Assembly (NCBI GenBank): GCA_036346225.1
Contig: JARFIW010001344.1
Coordinates: forward strand, 806,001 to 870,000
Direction: 5' to 3'
From: Platerodrilus igneus
Lineage: Eukaryota > Arthropoda > Insecta > Coleoptera > Lycidae
Length of the DNA: 64,000 nucleotides
The translations under genes and the position numbers were made by a program. Within the stretch, counting starts at the first letter, position 1, and each line of letters begins with the position of its first letter. Under the pieces are notes generated by a model. The model did no database searches, had not been told where the DNA came from, and was given only the letters and a program-made list of their open reading frames with translations. This document shows, piece after piece, positions 20,641-32,375 of the stretch.

Positions 20641-20714
20641 TATGGCGGATTATAGATGTGACGTATGAAATGATGGCAGATGACGGATGTGATATAAGAA
20701 AAATTGTATTATCG

Positions 20715-20880
20715 TTAATGAGTTTTCCCATTAAGAAACGTTTAGTGTTAATGAGATTTCCCATTAAAAAGCGATTGGTGTTAATGAGTTTCCCCATTAG
20801 TGCTAAATGGGTTTTTAATAAGAAAACCCATTAAAAACGATTATTGCTAATGGGTTTTAATGAAAAATCTCATTAAAAAA
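20715..20880. repeat. Cluster of TAATGAG/CTCATTA short palindromic units
   Basis: At least six units are variants of TTAATGAGTTTTCCCATTAA or TAATGGGTTTTAAT with their complements, each able to form a stem of 7-10 bp. The same unit occurs twice in the spacer of the 12-kb palindrome (38290-38357). Confidence 0.7.
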
Positions 20881-22957
20881 GGATTAGGGGAGGTGTGACG
20901 TAAGAAGGCGGTGGCGATGGTGAGGTGGGGGAGGGTGTTGGGAAAGGTAGGGTTAGGGGGTGTGTGGGTGGAGGAAAGCATTGCCACGGCTTGGAACCGC
21001 TGTTCTTTCTCTACTTTTATTTGTATATCACTTTCTTTAAAGAATTTCTAAGCAAGTTGGTTTCTTAAGCGTAACCACAAGTAAAAGGTGAATATTTTCT
21101 AGTCAGAGGGCGACGCCCTCGCAATATGTAGCGCGCCACTAAAAACTGTACCGGTGTTCCGGTCTGCCTGTTTGCCGCTGCATCTAAAGTGCCTTCCTAA
21201 TACTCATATTTTATTTGAATTTGACCCGCAATCAAAAAAGGTTGCCGATGCCTAATTTATGCGATTGTTTCACTAAAGAAACAAAAATATGATACATAGT
21301 TGGATACATAATTAAAGGTGCTTTAAAATAGTATGTAGCTTCTATCAACCTACTTGGAGCAGAAATTATATAACATATTTTCTTACTTAAACTTCTAAAA
21401 AATGTGCACTAGCTAAAAATTTTTAAGGCAACGAAGACTTTATGGAAACGATATAAAGCAATAGCATTTTAAAACCACAATCGCCAATTTAAATATTTGT
21501 CTCGCCAAGAATACTTAATGTACTGTTATTATAGCATTACAAGGTAAGTAACGTGCATACTAGAAACAAACTTACACTTGATGTAAACACGTATCGTGCT
21601 TTTGAACTTGTGGACGATTTATATGCCAAAGGTTATACAATAGAGAATTAACAGACAAACAGTGACTAACCATCAACTACGGACATAAAGGGGCTTCCTG
21701 TAATTAAATTTTGACGAGCAATTAAAACAAAATGGAATGATGGACATCAAGTAGCTTGTAAACTTAAAGTTAATGGCACGATGTTCTTATCGCAGATATT
21801 ACCAGTTTTAGAACAGAAATAGAAATAATGGCACATTGAAAATCCCTGCCCGTTAAATAATATCTTGTTCTAAAAGGTTTATTACGGCGTTACTGTTAAT
21901 GCAATTAATAACAGTAACTGCCTTTGCATTTATACGAATTTAGAAATCTTATAAATTAGCTAGAAAATGTAGTTGGCAAAAGGAACATTCAATATCTAAA
22001 TACTCGTGTTACAGTACTTTGTGCTAGATTGTTATATTATAATATACATGTACCTACTACTGATAAATATTTGAAACTTATTTACGTCTACCACTGTACC
22101 TGGTGGCTCTGAGTTACTAAATTGTAATTTACTCGACTAAATTATGACTTACATCGAAACAACTCTAGGAAGTGAAAATGCGTTTTAAGAAAAACTGAAG
22201 AGGAAATTTTAAACCATAATGTCGAAAAATGAGCAGGAATATGTAAAAAATAATCAACTCTCGAGTGCTGATATTACCTTAAAGAAAATGCCACATTAAG
22301 TGGCTGACATACCACCTAACCTAAATACGATTTTTAAATGTTTAGTGTATTGCAATAAATAAGTTATCGATACGTTTACTTTACGATGATCAGTTAAAAC
22401 CTACCCCTTTTTGGTATTTCATTTTATTTACGTAGATTCTGCTTCAATATTCAAACAACAACCAGTATATTAGAACTTCTTACAATAAGTACGCTTCCTA
22501 ATAATTTTCATTTTAAACCTATTTACTTGGAAACGAAAAGCTCTTCTATAATTTCACTCGTCTGTACCTTGTTTTAGGTATCTGTTGACTTGATACACAA
22601 TACTATGGCGCATAATTACTTCTTATTATACCCAATCATAAAAACTCGTTGAAATAATGGATCGTACTTATTTGTTAAGTTTTGTTTCAAATTTCTAATC
22701 ACATTTGATAACGCGAGGATTGAAGTTCGAATCCTTGTTATTTAAACAATTTCAATTTGATTCTGCAGTTCGTCCTTATATGCATTTTTTACATTACTCG
22801 TCCTATTACTTCAAGAGCGATGCACGTTTTTTTTTTGTTGATAAGAAGTGTAGATCTTGGGTGCATCGCTCTTAGCTACAGGCCAATAATTTACAAGATT
22901 GTTGGGCGTTGGCCTTGACAGATACGGCTTTTTGCTAAAATATTTAAAAACTGCGTC
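20881..22957. other. Non-coding DNA with G-rich segment and a hairpin
   Basis: 20890-20975 is G-rich (GGTGGGGGAGGGTG and similar). 21112-21126 is the perfect palindrome GAGGGCGACGCCCTC. 22813-22825 and 22861-22873 form a 13-bp inverted repeat. The remainder is AT-rich with no frame or repeat I can name. Confidence 0.5.
22813..22873. repeat. 13-bp inverted repeat (stem-loop)
   Basis: AAGAGCGATGCAC at 22813 pairs perfectly with GTGCATCGCTCTT at 22861 across a 35-base loop containing a poly-T run. Confidence 0.7.
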
Positions 22958-24058
22958 GTGGAAAGATATGGGAACCTACCACAATATTTCCCAGGTATGC
23001 GTGACCTAAAACACGAACTATGTATGACGGAGAGCTCACAAGTAAAATTCTCGTCCGGAGGTAAAATACCCCCTCATTCGGATCTCCGAGAGGGAGTACT
23101 TGGGGTTCGTCATCGTAAGAATTTAAAACAACGGTTCGGTTTAGTGATAAGGACTTGGATTGTAAGGTCATTACTTAGATTTGCTAAGTTAACGAATATA
23201 TTAGCCGAAATGACAAATAAAAAGCTGGACATTTTAGGTATTAGTGAGGTGAGATGGCCAGTTAGTAATGACTTTTGGAAAGATAATTATAGAATAATTA
23301 CAACTTCTTCAACTAATAGACAGGCAGGGGTAGGAATATTCTTAGGTAAAAGATTAGGACGTAAAGTTAAAGAGTACTTACAATTTAGTGATAGAATAAT
23401 TATGGTTAGATTGTGTACGAAACCCACAGACACTGTTATAGTACAGGTTTGCATGCCAAAAACTCAGTACGAGGATGAGGAAGTGGAAAAGGTATACGAG
23501 TATATAAAGGGTATAGTGAGAAAAGTAAAGAGAGATGAGGATTTAATAGTTATGGGCGATCTTAATGCGTAAGTGGGAGAAGGTAGTGAGGGAAAAATGG
23601 TAGGAAAATTTGGGTATGGTAGACAAAATGATAGAGGAAAAAAATTAGTTGAGTTTTGCCTGGAACATAGATTAGTAACAGTAAACACCCTATTCGAACA
23701 ACATGTTAGAAGAAGATATACCTGGAAAGTCCAAGGTGATAGTGCTAGATACCAAATAGATTATATTTTAGTTAAACAAAGATTTAGAAACCAAGTTAAA
23801 AACTGTCTTAGGTATCCAGGGGCTGACATAAATAGCGATTACAACTTAGTTAAAATGAAGTGTAACCTAAAATTCAAAAAATTGAGAAAGGCTAAAAGGG
23901 AGGGATGGGATTTAAGTAAACTTAATTATGGTGAGGTAAAAGAGGAATATAAACACTCATTAGATAGTAAGATCAAAGAGATAGCTATAGGAGGGAACGT
24001 AGAAAATAGGTGGAAAGAAATAAAAGGGCTGTATATGATACAGCAACACAGACTATAA
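22958..24058 (+). pseudogene. LINE APE endonuclease domain
   Basis: Motifs in order: TWIVRSLL near 23155 (the catalytic Asn of the usual W-N-V replaced by Ile), ILGISEVRWPVSN (catalytic Glu), VIVQVCMPKTQYEDEE, VMGDLNA with an in-frame TAA at 23570-23572, QIDYILVKQRF and NSDYNLVKMK, where the expected Asp-His pair reads Asp-Tyr. The domain has lost at least two catalytic residues as well as the frame, which contrasts with the 1990-2886 copy. Confidence 0.8.
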
Positions 24059-24060
24059 GT

Positions 24061-24475
24061 AAGAAAAATGTAGAAGCGAGAAAACCCTGCGTAACAAAGG
24101 AGATATTAGATTTAATAGAGAATAGAAGAAAGCTTAAACTTTTCAGAAATTGGACGATATGGATGGGTTAGAGAACGACCAAGAAGAGGATGTAGAAATA
24201 GGGTTTTCAATAGTAAGAGAGGAATTTGATAGAGCTCTTAGGGATCTTAAACTAAATAAAGCGCCGGGGATAGACCATATACCCTCAGAATTAATAAAAT
24301 ATGCAAGCCAGAAAACTTTAGACAGATTATATGAACTAATAAAAGTAATATATGACACAGGTGAGGTCCCAAAAGATTCGAAAAGAATTATATTATCCCA
24401 ATCCCAAAAAAGTCAGGTGCTGATACGTGTGAGAATTTTAGAACGGTTAGTTTAACTTCCACGCTTCCAAAATAC
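24061..24475 (+). pseudogene. LINE linker and N-terminal reverse transcriptase fragment
   Basis: 24150-24360 encodes EEFDRALRDLKLNKAPGIDH followed by IPSELIKYASQKT, the fingers region of RTE/CR1-like reverse transcriptases. After a frameshift near 24390 the reading becomes IPIPKKSGADTCENFRTVSL. The sequence then diverges into AT-rich DNA, before the FADD motif. Confidence 0.75.
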
Positions 24476-27400
24476 TAATTGTATGTAAAAAGTTAAATTT
24501 GAATTGTAGTTGATTTTGTATTATAGATGTATTTGTGGTGTTTTGCATAGAACTGTGGCTATTTGTGTAATTTGGATTTCAGGTATGATAATTATTTTGT
24601 TTATAATTATGAAAATAAATCACATATCCCTTATGTTTACACTGATTGAGGTAGTGTCAATGAAGCCTTATGCTCTTCATACCGACTCTGATGCAAAATA
24701 GTTTTTTGTTTGATTAGATTTTCTTGTAAAAGAGATAAATTAAATTCCGCGGTCTATGTTAATGAAAGTAATAGAAAATCTAAAATTATATGATTTCCTA
24801 CGAAAACCTGTTTCTAGTAATTTGTCAGTTTGATAGTGAGGTTTAGATTTAAAAGAACAGAGGTGCTGTGATATATTTTTTCTTGAATTTAACTTTGTAC
24901 TATATTTATAAACATTGCATTTTAATTTTTCGATTTAATGTATTTGATTCTGTAGTTAATAGTTATAATTTTGTATAAATGAAAGGTTTTGGTGTGGCAT
25001 ATGAGTATGAATTAAGAACATCTAAACCGTTGTAACGCATTAGCGTTATGTTAGATAAATAACGAATGGAGACGGATAAAATAAATACACGTGTACCCTG
25101 TAAATTATGATTACATGAAAGGAGTATTCATTATGCATGACACTTCTACAAATCTTTTCTATAAAGGGAATTTAGGGAATAAATATTTTTGTTGTGACTG
25201 AGTTCAACATTTTATTTTAAAACCGCAAAAATGGAAAACATATATCAGCAGTACGTGTTACGAAGTCGCATTCAAAAATGTAAACATGAGTAATTATCCG
25301 AGAATAATTACAATAAGTTTTCATAGCGTGATGATGTCATTTTGGAAAAGTTTGTAGAATAGTTAAAGAAGTAAATAACAGTAAAATTATTAATATGCAT
25401 GTTCCATGTTATAATTATCCCAATGATAAAGAAGTTTTTACAATTTTAAGTAAAACTAAAAAATATTGTTACGGGTAAATACGTGTAGCTATAATTAGAG
25501 TAACAACCAAACAAGAAATAATAATATCATTGAAATGTAGTTAGTCACTTAAATACATACGCTTATTTAATAAAACCCACAAATATCAGGTTACAATTGA
25601 ACCCAACAGAAAAGTCTAACGTTAATACAAATTAAAATGTTTTTAATGTATCCACTGAGACCGCTGAGTATGTGAGATAGCGGTGTGAACGAGACCTTAA
25701 TATGATTCAACTATATGGAATCACGTGTTCATCACGTGATTTTAAAAAGTTCAACATTAAGACTGTAATACAATGACGAACCTGCGAGAAGTGGATGAAA
25801 AAGAACCGGAGCTAAACGGCGGACAAGGACAATTAATTAACTATTCGCAAACCATTAACTAGGAGACGTGATAGGTTATCATTAATAAAGGGGAAGTTGA
25901 AAAAGCTCATTGGATGGTGGGGTTTAGCGTGGTAGTATTTGCGGATAATTGGTACAAGAACCCGACTTCTAAATTGGATAGCTTGAATAGAAACCAATGT
26001 GGTTGGAAATTAAATAGTCATTTTGTAGCGTTACAGTTTTTCTATTTATTTGTAAGTAAATTCTGGTGTATATTATATGTAACGTTTCTCTATCCTTTCA
26101 TCAACAACTACAAAAGCCCAAATTTTGGTTTCAGAAAATGTAATGTTATCGGTAATGCGGAGGTACCTTAAGGTTTCAATCTTTGTAGACGTTCCTTAGA
26201 ATTTGAAACTAAGCTTGATGTATACCTATTGGTGTACAAACATGAGTTTAGGAGCTGTTGTGGGAAGTTGGACAGGTTTGTTAGAGGATTCTTACGTGTA
26301 ATGTCGAACAGATGAGACCTCAAAAAATAGCTGGGATCCGCGTGGCGTAGTCTCGCTGGATCGCGTTTGGGACAGTTTAGTTCGCATTATGTCACTTATT
26401 TTTAGGCCACTGAGAATACCAGACAATGTCCCAGTAATTAGATGTAGTGATCCCTAATTATTGATGATTGGAAAGTATTAACTGTTTTAATTTGAAAATA
26501 TGTTTGTACCACGAGTTAGTGATTTTTAGGCTACGGAGAATACCAGATAATGTTCCAGTAATCAAATTTAGTAATCACTAGTTATTGATTGCTGTAAAGT
26601 ATTCGCCGCTTTAGTTTGAAGATATTGTTGCACGTGTTCTATCATGAATTGTTGTTTGGTTATTTGCAAGGCGAGTCCGATTAAATGGGTAATAGTATAG
26701 ATGATTGGGTCATTTACCTGCAATCTGTATGTTGTCAGAAATCATGAAATACTTATACGAATACTTATATGAACTCTATATAATATGCTGGACTTACAAG
26801 GTATAACTTTTCTTTATTCATATAAATAAAATTTTACAAGAAGATTTGTGTTTTCCATTTAATATTAATAACTCTTAAAATTGCTGGTTTATGCTCTGCG
26901 ATGGTAATCAGATTTACGAGCAACTTTCATATTTATATCTCATTGAGAATTTAAATAAAGCTCTCGTTTAAATATCCTAATAACATTTTTATTCAAACAT
27001 ACTTCATGTTGGTTCCAATTATTATTTTTAATACGTAGAACATGCAAGGTTGTAACGATAAGAAAAACATTTGTTCTGTGACAATTTTTTTGTGTAATTG
27101 TTGAAACAAACAACATGCACTATTGTACCATATTTCATGTAATCTATTTGTCAGGTCTGTGAATTAGAGAATTCATTAAACTAAATTAACCATAAATTGT
27201 CTCTGAAAACTTTTGAACAAAGTCAAAATTCCATTATGTTTTTTAACTTCTTGTAAATTTAAATATGCGAATCATAAACAAGAAACCGTAAGATTTCATT
27301 ATAAATTTAAAAAGGAAAATATTTCTTTTAATAACTAAAGGTTTTGAATAATTGGGGTACTGAAAATTAGATAATGACACGTAAATATAAACTAAATTTA

Positions 27401-27620
27401 TCTTAATTTAGTTAAAAGTTTTTTTACGAGAAAAATCTTAGGTAAAAGACATATCAGAATTCCTCCTTAAAAAATAAGTTTATTTGAGTAGTTCCAAGGT
27501 AAACTGTTAATTAGATATTATTCAGTATATTTTATGAGGTTCAAACAATGACTTTAATGTATTCCTCTGTTTCAGATTCAACCAAAATAAATATAGCTGT
27601 TGAAGTTCATCACAATCTTA
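24476..27620. other. AT-rich non-coding stretch
   Basis: No convincing coding sequence. 24609-24678 resembles the 45.2/46.4-kb inverted repeats. 25718-25741 holds the inverted repeat AATCACGTG/CACGTGATT. 26398-26645 is a diverged tandem duplication. The rest shows nothing I can name. Confidence 0.5.
26398..26645. repeat. 124-bp diverged tandem duplication
   Basis: 26398-26521 and 26522-26645 align throughout: TTTTTAGGCCACTGAGAATA versus TTTTTAGGCTACGGAGAATA, followed by CCAGACAATGT versus CCAGATAATGT. Identity is roughly 75-80 percent by eye. Confidence 0.75.
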
Positions 27621-27623
27621 AGG

Positions 27624-28190
27624 TTATTACGCTCAACCCTCCCAGTAAACCCCCGGGCAACGAAATAGAGTTTTAACAGTTATTCCTATATTTACTGGGC
27701 TTCGATATCCTCAGGGGCGATTTTCTCAGTTGTTGTCTTGTTGTAGACCGCTGCTTCTTCAGGTAGGGCTTCGTTGACCATACGATAGGAATAAAAGTAA
27801 AAGAGTTGAAACGGAAACGCACTCAAGTCAGCACTACCCGGTATACAGTACGGTAGTCGTTCTTTCATGGTAGTCGGTACGATAATTCTCCAGCTAAACG
27901 GCGTTCCTTGCCTTAAATGGCTCTCCCCTCCAACCGACATTGACGTGCTTCCGCCTGCGTTCGTGGGAAGATGAACCTATTCTCACATACAAAACCTTAC
28001 GTCAGCGCTTACGACTGCAAAGGTAAGCAACTGAAGTCAAAACCCGTGTGAAAGTTAATAATCCCGGGGTTTCATTGCATCAACAAAATTACGGTATCCA
28101 ATGGGGATTTTTCCTAATTCTAAAAAAAGGTCCTAACTCTAAATTAATAAATCTAATTTTTAGTTATAAAATTAAACGTAACAATCGCCA
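27624..28190 (-). repeat. 3' LTR of the minus-strand gypsy element
   Basis: Aligns with 31579-32090 over its length (CTCAACC, TTTACTGGGC, TCAGTTGTTGTCTTG versus TCAGCTGTTGTCTTG, GGAACGGAAACGCACT-like blocks, AGTCGGTACGATAATTC, CCTTGCCTTAAATG). It then continues through the point where the other LTR is interrupted, into CTAATTTTTAG. It serves as the uninterrupted reference for the 12-kb insertion. Confidence 0.85.
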
Positions 28191-29780
28191 TAAGTTTCAA
28201 AAAGGAAACACAAAAAATGAAGAAAGTCTCTTTGCACGAAAGCTTGCTTAACCTACATTTGTCTATAGGCGCCACCTGGTTTTTTAACCCTAGCAAAAGT
28301 TGCAATACCAGAAAATGAAGTTGAACAGCCACCCAATCATGGTTACATCAGTCGATAAAATACAATCCTTAAGACACTCTATAATAAACGATAGGTACTA
28401 GACGTTTGTGATTTAACCTAAAACTTAAGGTACAATAAAATGTTACAAAATAGGAAAATTTTTTTAAGACGTAAAACCTAATTTTGGTTGGGGGACCTCC
28501 TTCTCGAGGCACACCACACCTCCTATATTTGTAATAACAAAGCAACGGGGGACTTAAATTTGGGAATTTCTTACACATGCCCTCCAGAAGGGAGGAGCTT
28601 CGTGAAGCGGAGTTGTTCACTTGAACGCCTGTGGGACCAATTTACCCGGGGAATCCCCGCATCCCGGTATCGAGTAGATAGGTCGGCAAATCCAAGACAG
28701 TAACAACGTTCACGGTCCCTGAATATCGACAAGTGGCAATGCACAGCTAGTCGAATGTCGTCCACGCCCACGGCCCAATTCGTGAAGTAACAACTCCCTA
28801 GCCATGCAGCGACTTCAAAAGGTAAAAGGAGAGAAGAGGAATTAGGGACTATAAAAGAGGGAAATGAGAAGTTAGGAACTATGTAGCAACCCAGGTAGAA
28901 GAGATGAGAAGAAGGGCTCGCATTGAGCAACAAGCGATAGAGAAACGGCGAATAGCCAAGCACTACTTAACCAGCCAAAACGTAGCCAGTAACCCAAAGT
29001 GGGGGAACATCATTTTTATGGGATGGACGGTTGTCTCAGGACTTAAGACAAGTCTACCAAAGAAACAATTAAGAATTAAAACTGAGATAGCGGGATAAGA
29101 AAATAGTAGAGATTTGGATAGGCACTCTAGAGAAACAGTAGAGAGGAGAATGTCCCGATTAAGACAGATTGTTCTGAAAGACCCTACGATATCAACGATA
29201 AGATAAAACCTTTACCACCACGTAGATAGTCGAAAACAACTAAATTCCAAATAAAATTTAGACAAATCATCTACCTACAGAGCACATACGCTGCAATAAG
29301 AAGATCAACTCAAGATAGCGTAAACAACTTTACTATATCTCACTATAATTTCAGGGACATGGCTGCCATAAACACATCGGTAATTGTACGATAAACTGTT
29401 ATATAAAGGCAAAAATGAGAACTTTGATACAACAATAAGATAAGGAATAATAGTTAATGCAAAAATTCATAGTCTCTCACCAACACGTTCAAGAAAGACA
29501 AAAGAATGCATTTGCATTCTTATAATATAGAAATGATTGATAGTGTAAAAAAAGATTGATTGAAGTATTCGTAAGAAAACACATCGAAAGGAAATTTCCT
29601 GTATTCACACTGTGGAAAACTGACTTTTTACTACAGAGGCATAGCTAACGATCTTATGTGTATCCCATGAGCAAAGCATCAATCCTAAACATTAGCTTAG
29701 GACAGGTCGTAACAAAGCGCTGGGTTGTTCAGACGAAACATACGTCAACCACGATGAAACTGTAGTAGATTTTGGCGTAA
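28191..29780. other. Gypsy internal region without recognisable coding
   Basis: Lies between the 3' LTR and the integrase relic. A few short frames exist (for example 28904-29098, plus strand) but none resembles a known family, and their orientation opposes the element. Confidence 0.4.
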
Positions 29781-30520
29781 TAACCAAATATGAGATAAGA
29801 ATTTAAAGAAAACCTTTTAGTGCATCAGATAACAAATGATCTTTTTTCAAAACTTGTTCACCCAAGGCAAATAAAATATCTCTTTTACAGGGATTGTAAT
29901 GATTTTATAATCTTTAAATAAATTCTTTCGGACTTCTGTAAGAACGATGGTAATTGTCGTTGATCTTTATCTTAACGTATTTTTTCATCAAATTCAATTA
30001 CATCGGTATTATCAAGAACGAAGCCATAAAACTACCATCAATTGAGGTATAAAGACCAAACACTAAAAATGATGGAGAGATGAGAGTGGATTCATGTTTG
30101 GAAGTTCTCAAAGCTTGTGTAATTTGAAATATATTTTCATTCCATTTAGTATGGTCAGGTTCGATATATGAAGAGACAGCGTTAATAAGTACACGATTAA
30201 CGCGTTCAGTTGGGTTAACTTAGGAGGAGATACCTAGCATTGAACCAAATCTTCTGAATTTTATAACTTTACGAAATCTTAAAAATCTTTCGAAAGGAAT
30301 TGTGAACCATTGTCACAAAGAATAATTTGAAGCACGCCGAAGGTAAGAAAAACTTGTCGCTCTAAAAACTCAATGATTGCGGAAGAGGTAACTTTTGGTA
30401 GAGGGTGAACGAAAACAAATTAAAAAATTCAATGAGTTACAACCAATAGGTACTGATTATCTTTCTTAGATTGAGGAAGGGGTCCTAATAAGTCGCGGGT
30501 TGTTTCAAATTATTTAACCA
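29781..30520 (-). pseudogene. pol: Gypsy integrase relic
   Basis: Minus-strand reading of 30500-30170 gives LLGPLPQSKKDNQYLLVV, stops, then FLERQVFLTFGV, ILCDNGSQFLSKDF (second catalytic Asp) and NPTERVNRVLINAVSSYI with the catalytic Glu, followed by EPDHTKWNENIFQITQA. Several stops and at least one frameshift (near 30235) interrupt it. Conserved motifs are nonetheless better preserved than in the plus-strand element at 9 kb. The extent to the left of 30130 is uncertain. Confidence 0.75.
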
Positions 30521-30539
30521 GGTAAGGGCAGCACAATCG

Positions 30540-30960
30540 GTAATTACTATAAATTGAGTTCTTTCGACACAACCCCTTAATTTTTCAATTCCAAAGATTA
30601 CTCCGAGAAGCTCACGGTCGGTAGCTGAATATCTTTGTTCAGCAGTAGTTAATGTACGACTTGAAAGAGAATGGCAGCTAAGTCAGTAAGTGAGACAGTC
30701 TCAATATAAAATGTTTCTTCAAAATTAAATCAAATTAAAATGGGAGCTGAAGTAATCAAAAGTTTTATTTCATCAAAAGCTTTTTGAGCATCAGTAGTCC
30801 AATCGATAGATTGTCCTTCCCTTTTATTTTTAATTAACGCAGTAATAGGAACAGAGATAGTGGATAAGTTTGGAAAAAATATTACGGTAAACGATACAGG
30901 TAAAACGGAAATTTATGAAATTCCACTATAAAGTGAGATCATTTAAAGTTACAATTTTAA
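30540..30960 (-). pseudogene. pol: Gypsy RT connection and RNase H relic
   Basis: Minus-strand translation shows VPITALIKNKREGQ and SIDWTTDAQKAFDEIKLLIT (30765-30860). FEETFYIETVSLTDLAAIL follows, where the RNase H Asp of the usual D-A-S is lost. LTTAEQRYSATDRELLGVIF lies near 30590-30655. The polymerase palm upstream of 30960 is gone. Confidence 0.75.
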
Positions 30961-31564
30961 ACTTACAGAAGGTTTTAGCTACCACCTATAGGTGCAAAAT
31001 ATTTTTTGATATATAGCAAATTTCAAGGCATAAAATATACTCTAATTATTAAACAAAAATTTTTAAATACTAGGTGAAAATTTTCGACGTTAAGTTTTCA
31101 GTAAGCAAAATATTGACGAATTATAATAAATTTACTCGAATTAACGTAAAGCCAGTATTATCTGCACACTTAACTGATCAAATTACGAAATTAACTTCAA
31201 AAACTCGTTGTTAAAGAATATCACACAACTTTTAAAATCAACAAAACCAGAACATCAATATGGCGTCCTTGTTATATTTAAGGTTACAGCAATGATTAAT
31301 AGTGTCTATAAATTTGCCTGTATCTAAAAATTCAGCAATGTAGAAATAACATTTTTTATTAAAAGAGTGTAACATATGTTATATGAAAAAAAAATACTAT
31401 AGAAGACAATGCTTTTTAAGATGCAACTACATTAGTTAAATTTATCAGTTTAGATAATAAATAAAAACTGAAAGCTTTATTGATAATTATACATTCTTCA
31501 TGAAGCGACAAACTCTATTCTCTAACTAATTAGAGTATGTTTTACCACAATAAAGCAACCACTA
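30961..31564. other. Gypsy 5' internal remnant, no coding recognised
   Basis: AT-rich sequence where gag, protease and most of RT should lie on the minus strand. Nothing of them is legible, implying an internal deletion or deep decay. Confidence 0.4.
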
Positions 31565-31578
31565 GGCTGGGCGCCAAA

Positions 31579-32090
31579 TTATTGCCCTCAACCTTTCTAG
31601 TAAACCCGAGCAAGAAAATACAGTCTTAATACACTTACCCGACATTTACTGGGCGTCGAAGTCTTTAGGGGCGGTTCTCTCAGCTGTTGTCTTGCTGTGG
31701 ATTGCTGTTACCGCTCGTAGAGTTTCGCTGACTGTACACTAGGAATAGAGGTAAAAGGGTTGGAACGGAAACGCACTTACGCCAGCACTACCCGATAAAC
31801 GGTACCATAATTGTTCTTTCACGAAAGTCGGTACGATAATTCCTCAGATAGGCGGCATTCCTTGCCTTAAATGTCTCTCTCTCTTCTAGGCGAGATTGAC
31901 GTACTCTCGCCTGTATTTATAAGAAGATAAACTTCTCATAAAAACCTTGCGTCAGCGCTTACGATTGCAAAGATAAGCAACTGACGTCAAGACCCGCGTA
32001 AACGCTAATAATCCCGGAGTTTCACAGCGTCAACGAAATTACGGTATTCAACGGGGACTTTCCGAATTTAAAAAAAAGTCCCTATCTTTA
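31579..32090 (-). repeat. 5' LTR of the minus-strand gypsy element, larger part
   Basis: Homologous to 27624-28130. The match stops at TATCTTTA (32083-32090) and resumes at 44165 with AATAAATAAACCTAATTTTT, matching AATTAATAAATCTAATTTTT at about 28140 in the other LTR. Confidence 0.85.
32083..32090. repeat. Target-site duplication TATCTTTA, left
   Basis: Identical to 44157-44164; each abuts a terminus of the 12-kb palindromic element (GTAGTACATT on the left, AATGTACTAC on the right). Confidence 0.85.
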
Positions 32091-32099
32091 GTAGTACAT

Positions 32100-32375
32100 T
32101 ATGGGCGTAATCAGCACCTCATTTCCACCAGAATCCCTCATTTCCACACACATCTGGACCAAAAAGTTTTCTTCGACTAACCATTTTTCATCTTTCGAGA
32201 TAAATATATCTTAAATTTTTTATCTTTCGAGATAAATGAGCATCCTCATTTCCACACACGAGATAAACCTATTTTTAAGATTTTTTTTACCGCTAACATT
32301 CTGGACCAAATAGTTTTCTTCAACTAGCAATGGCTAATTGCATCTTTCGAGATAAATATATCTTGTTTGGTATAA
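32100..32375. repeat. Subterminal short repeats of the palindrome (left end)
   Basis: The hairpin motif ATCTTTCGAGATAAAT occurs three times (about 32190, 32220 and 32342). CTCATTTCCAC occurs three times (about 32119, 32137 and 32234) and CTGGACCAAA twice. All are mirrored at the right end (43880-44135). Clustered subterminal repeats are where transposases or replication proteins often bind. Confidence 0.6.

Larger units (their letters stand above)
22958..24475 (+). mobile_element. Second LINE copy (CFDP2-like/RTE-type), 3'-truncated
   Basis: Plus-strand copy of the same family as 1857-3235, with the shared leader at about 23056-23100. The endonuclease frame runs 23104-24058 with an in-frame TAA at 23570. 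After a shift the linker continues to about 24147 (VTKEILDLIENRRKLK), followed by the start of the reverse transcriptase to about 24475. Everything beyond the early RT motifs is missing. Confidence 0.8.

Noticed and set aside
20020..20797. Minus-strand Phe/Ile/Ser-rich frames of 130 and 171 codons
   Set aside because: They arise from the tandem TGACGTAAG repeat and the TAATGAG cluster read backwards.
20715..20880. CRISPR-like array of short palindromic units
   Set aside because: Spacing is irregular, the spacers are not unique, and the surrounding DNA is eukaryotic repeat DNA with no cas genes.
20940..20965. Telomere-like GGTAGGGTTAGGGGG
   Set aside because: A single TAGGGTTAGGG occurrence in a G-rich tract, not an array; arthropod telomeres are usually TTAGG.
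22715..22742. tRNA B-box-like GAAGTTCGAATCCTT
   Set aside because: No A box, anticodon arm or acceptor stem can be drawn upstream; a chance match or a deeply decayed SINE.
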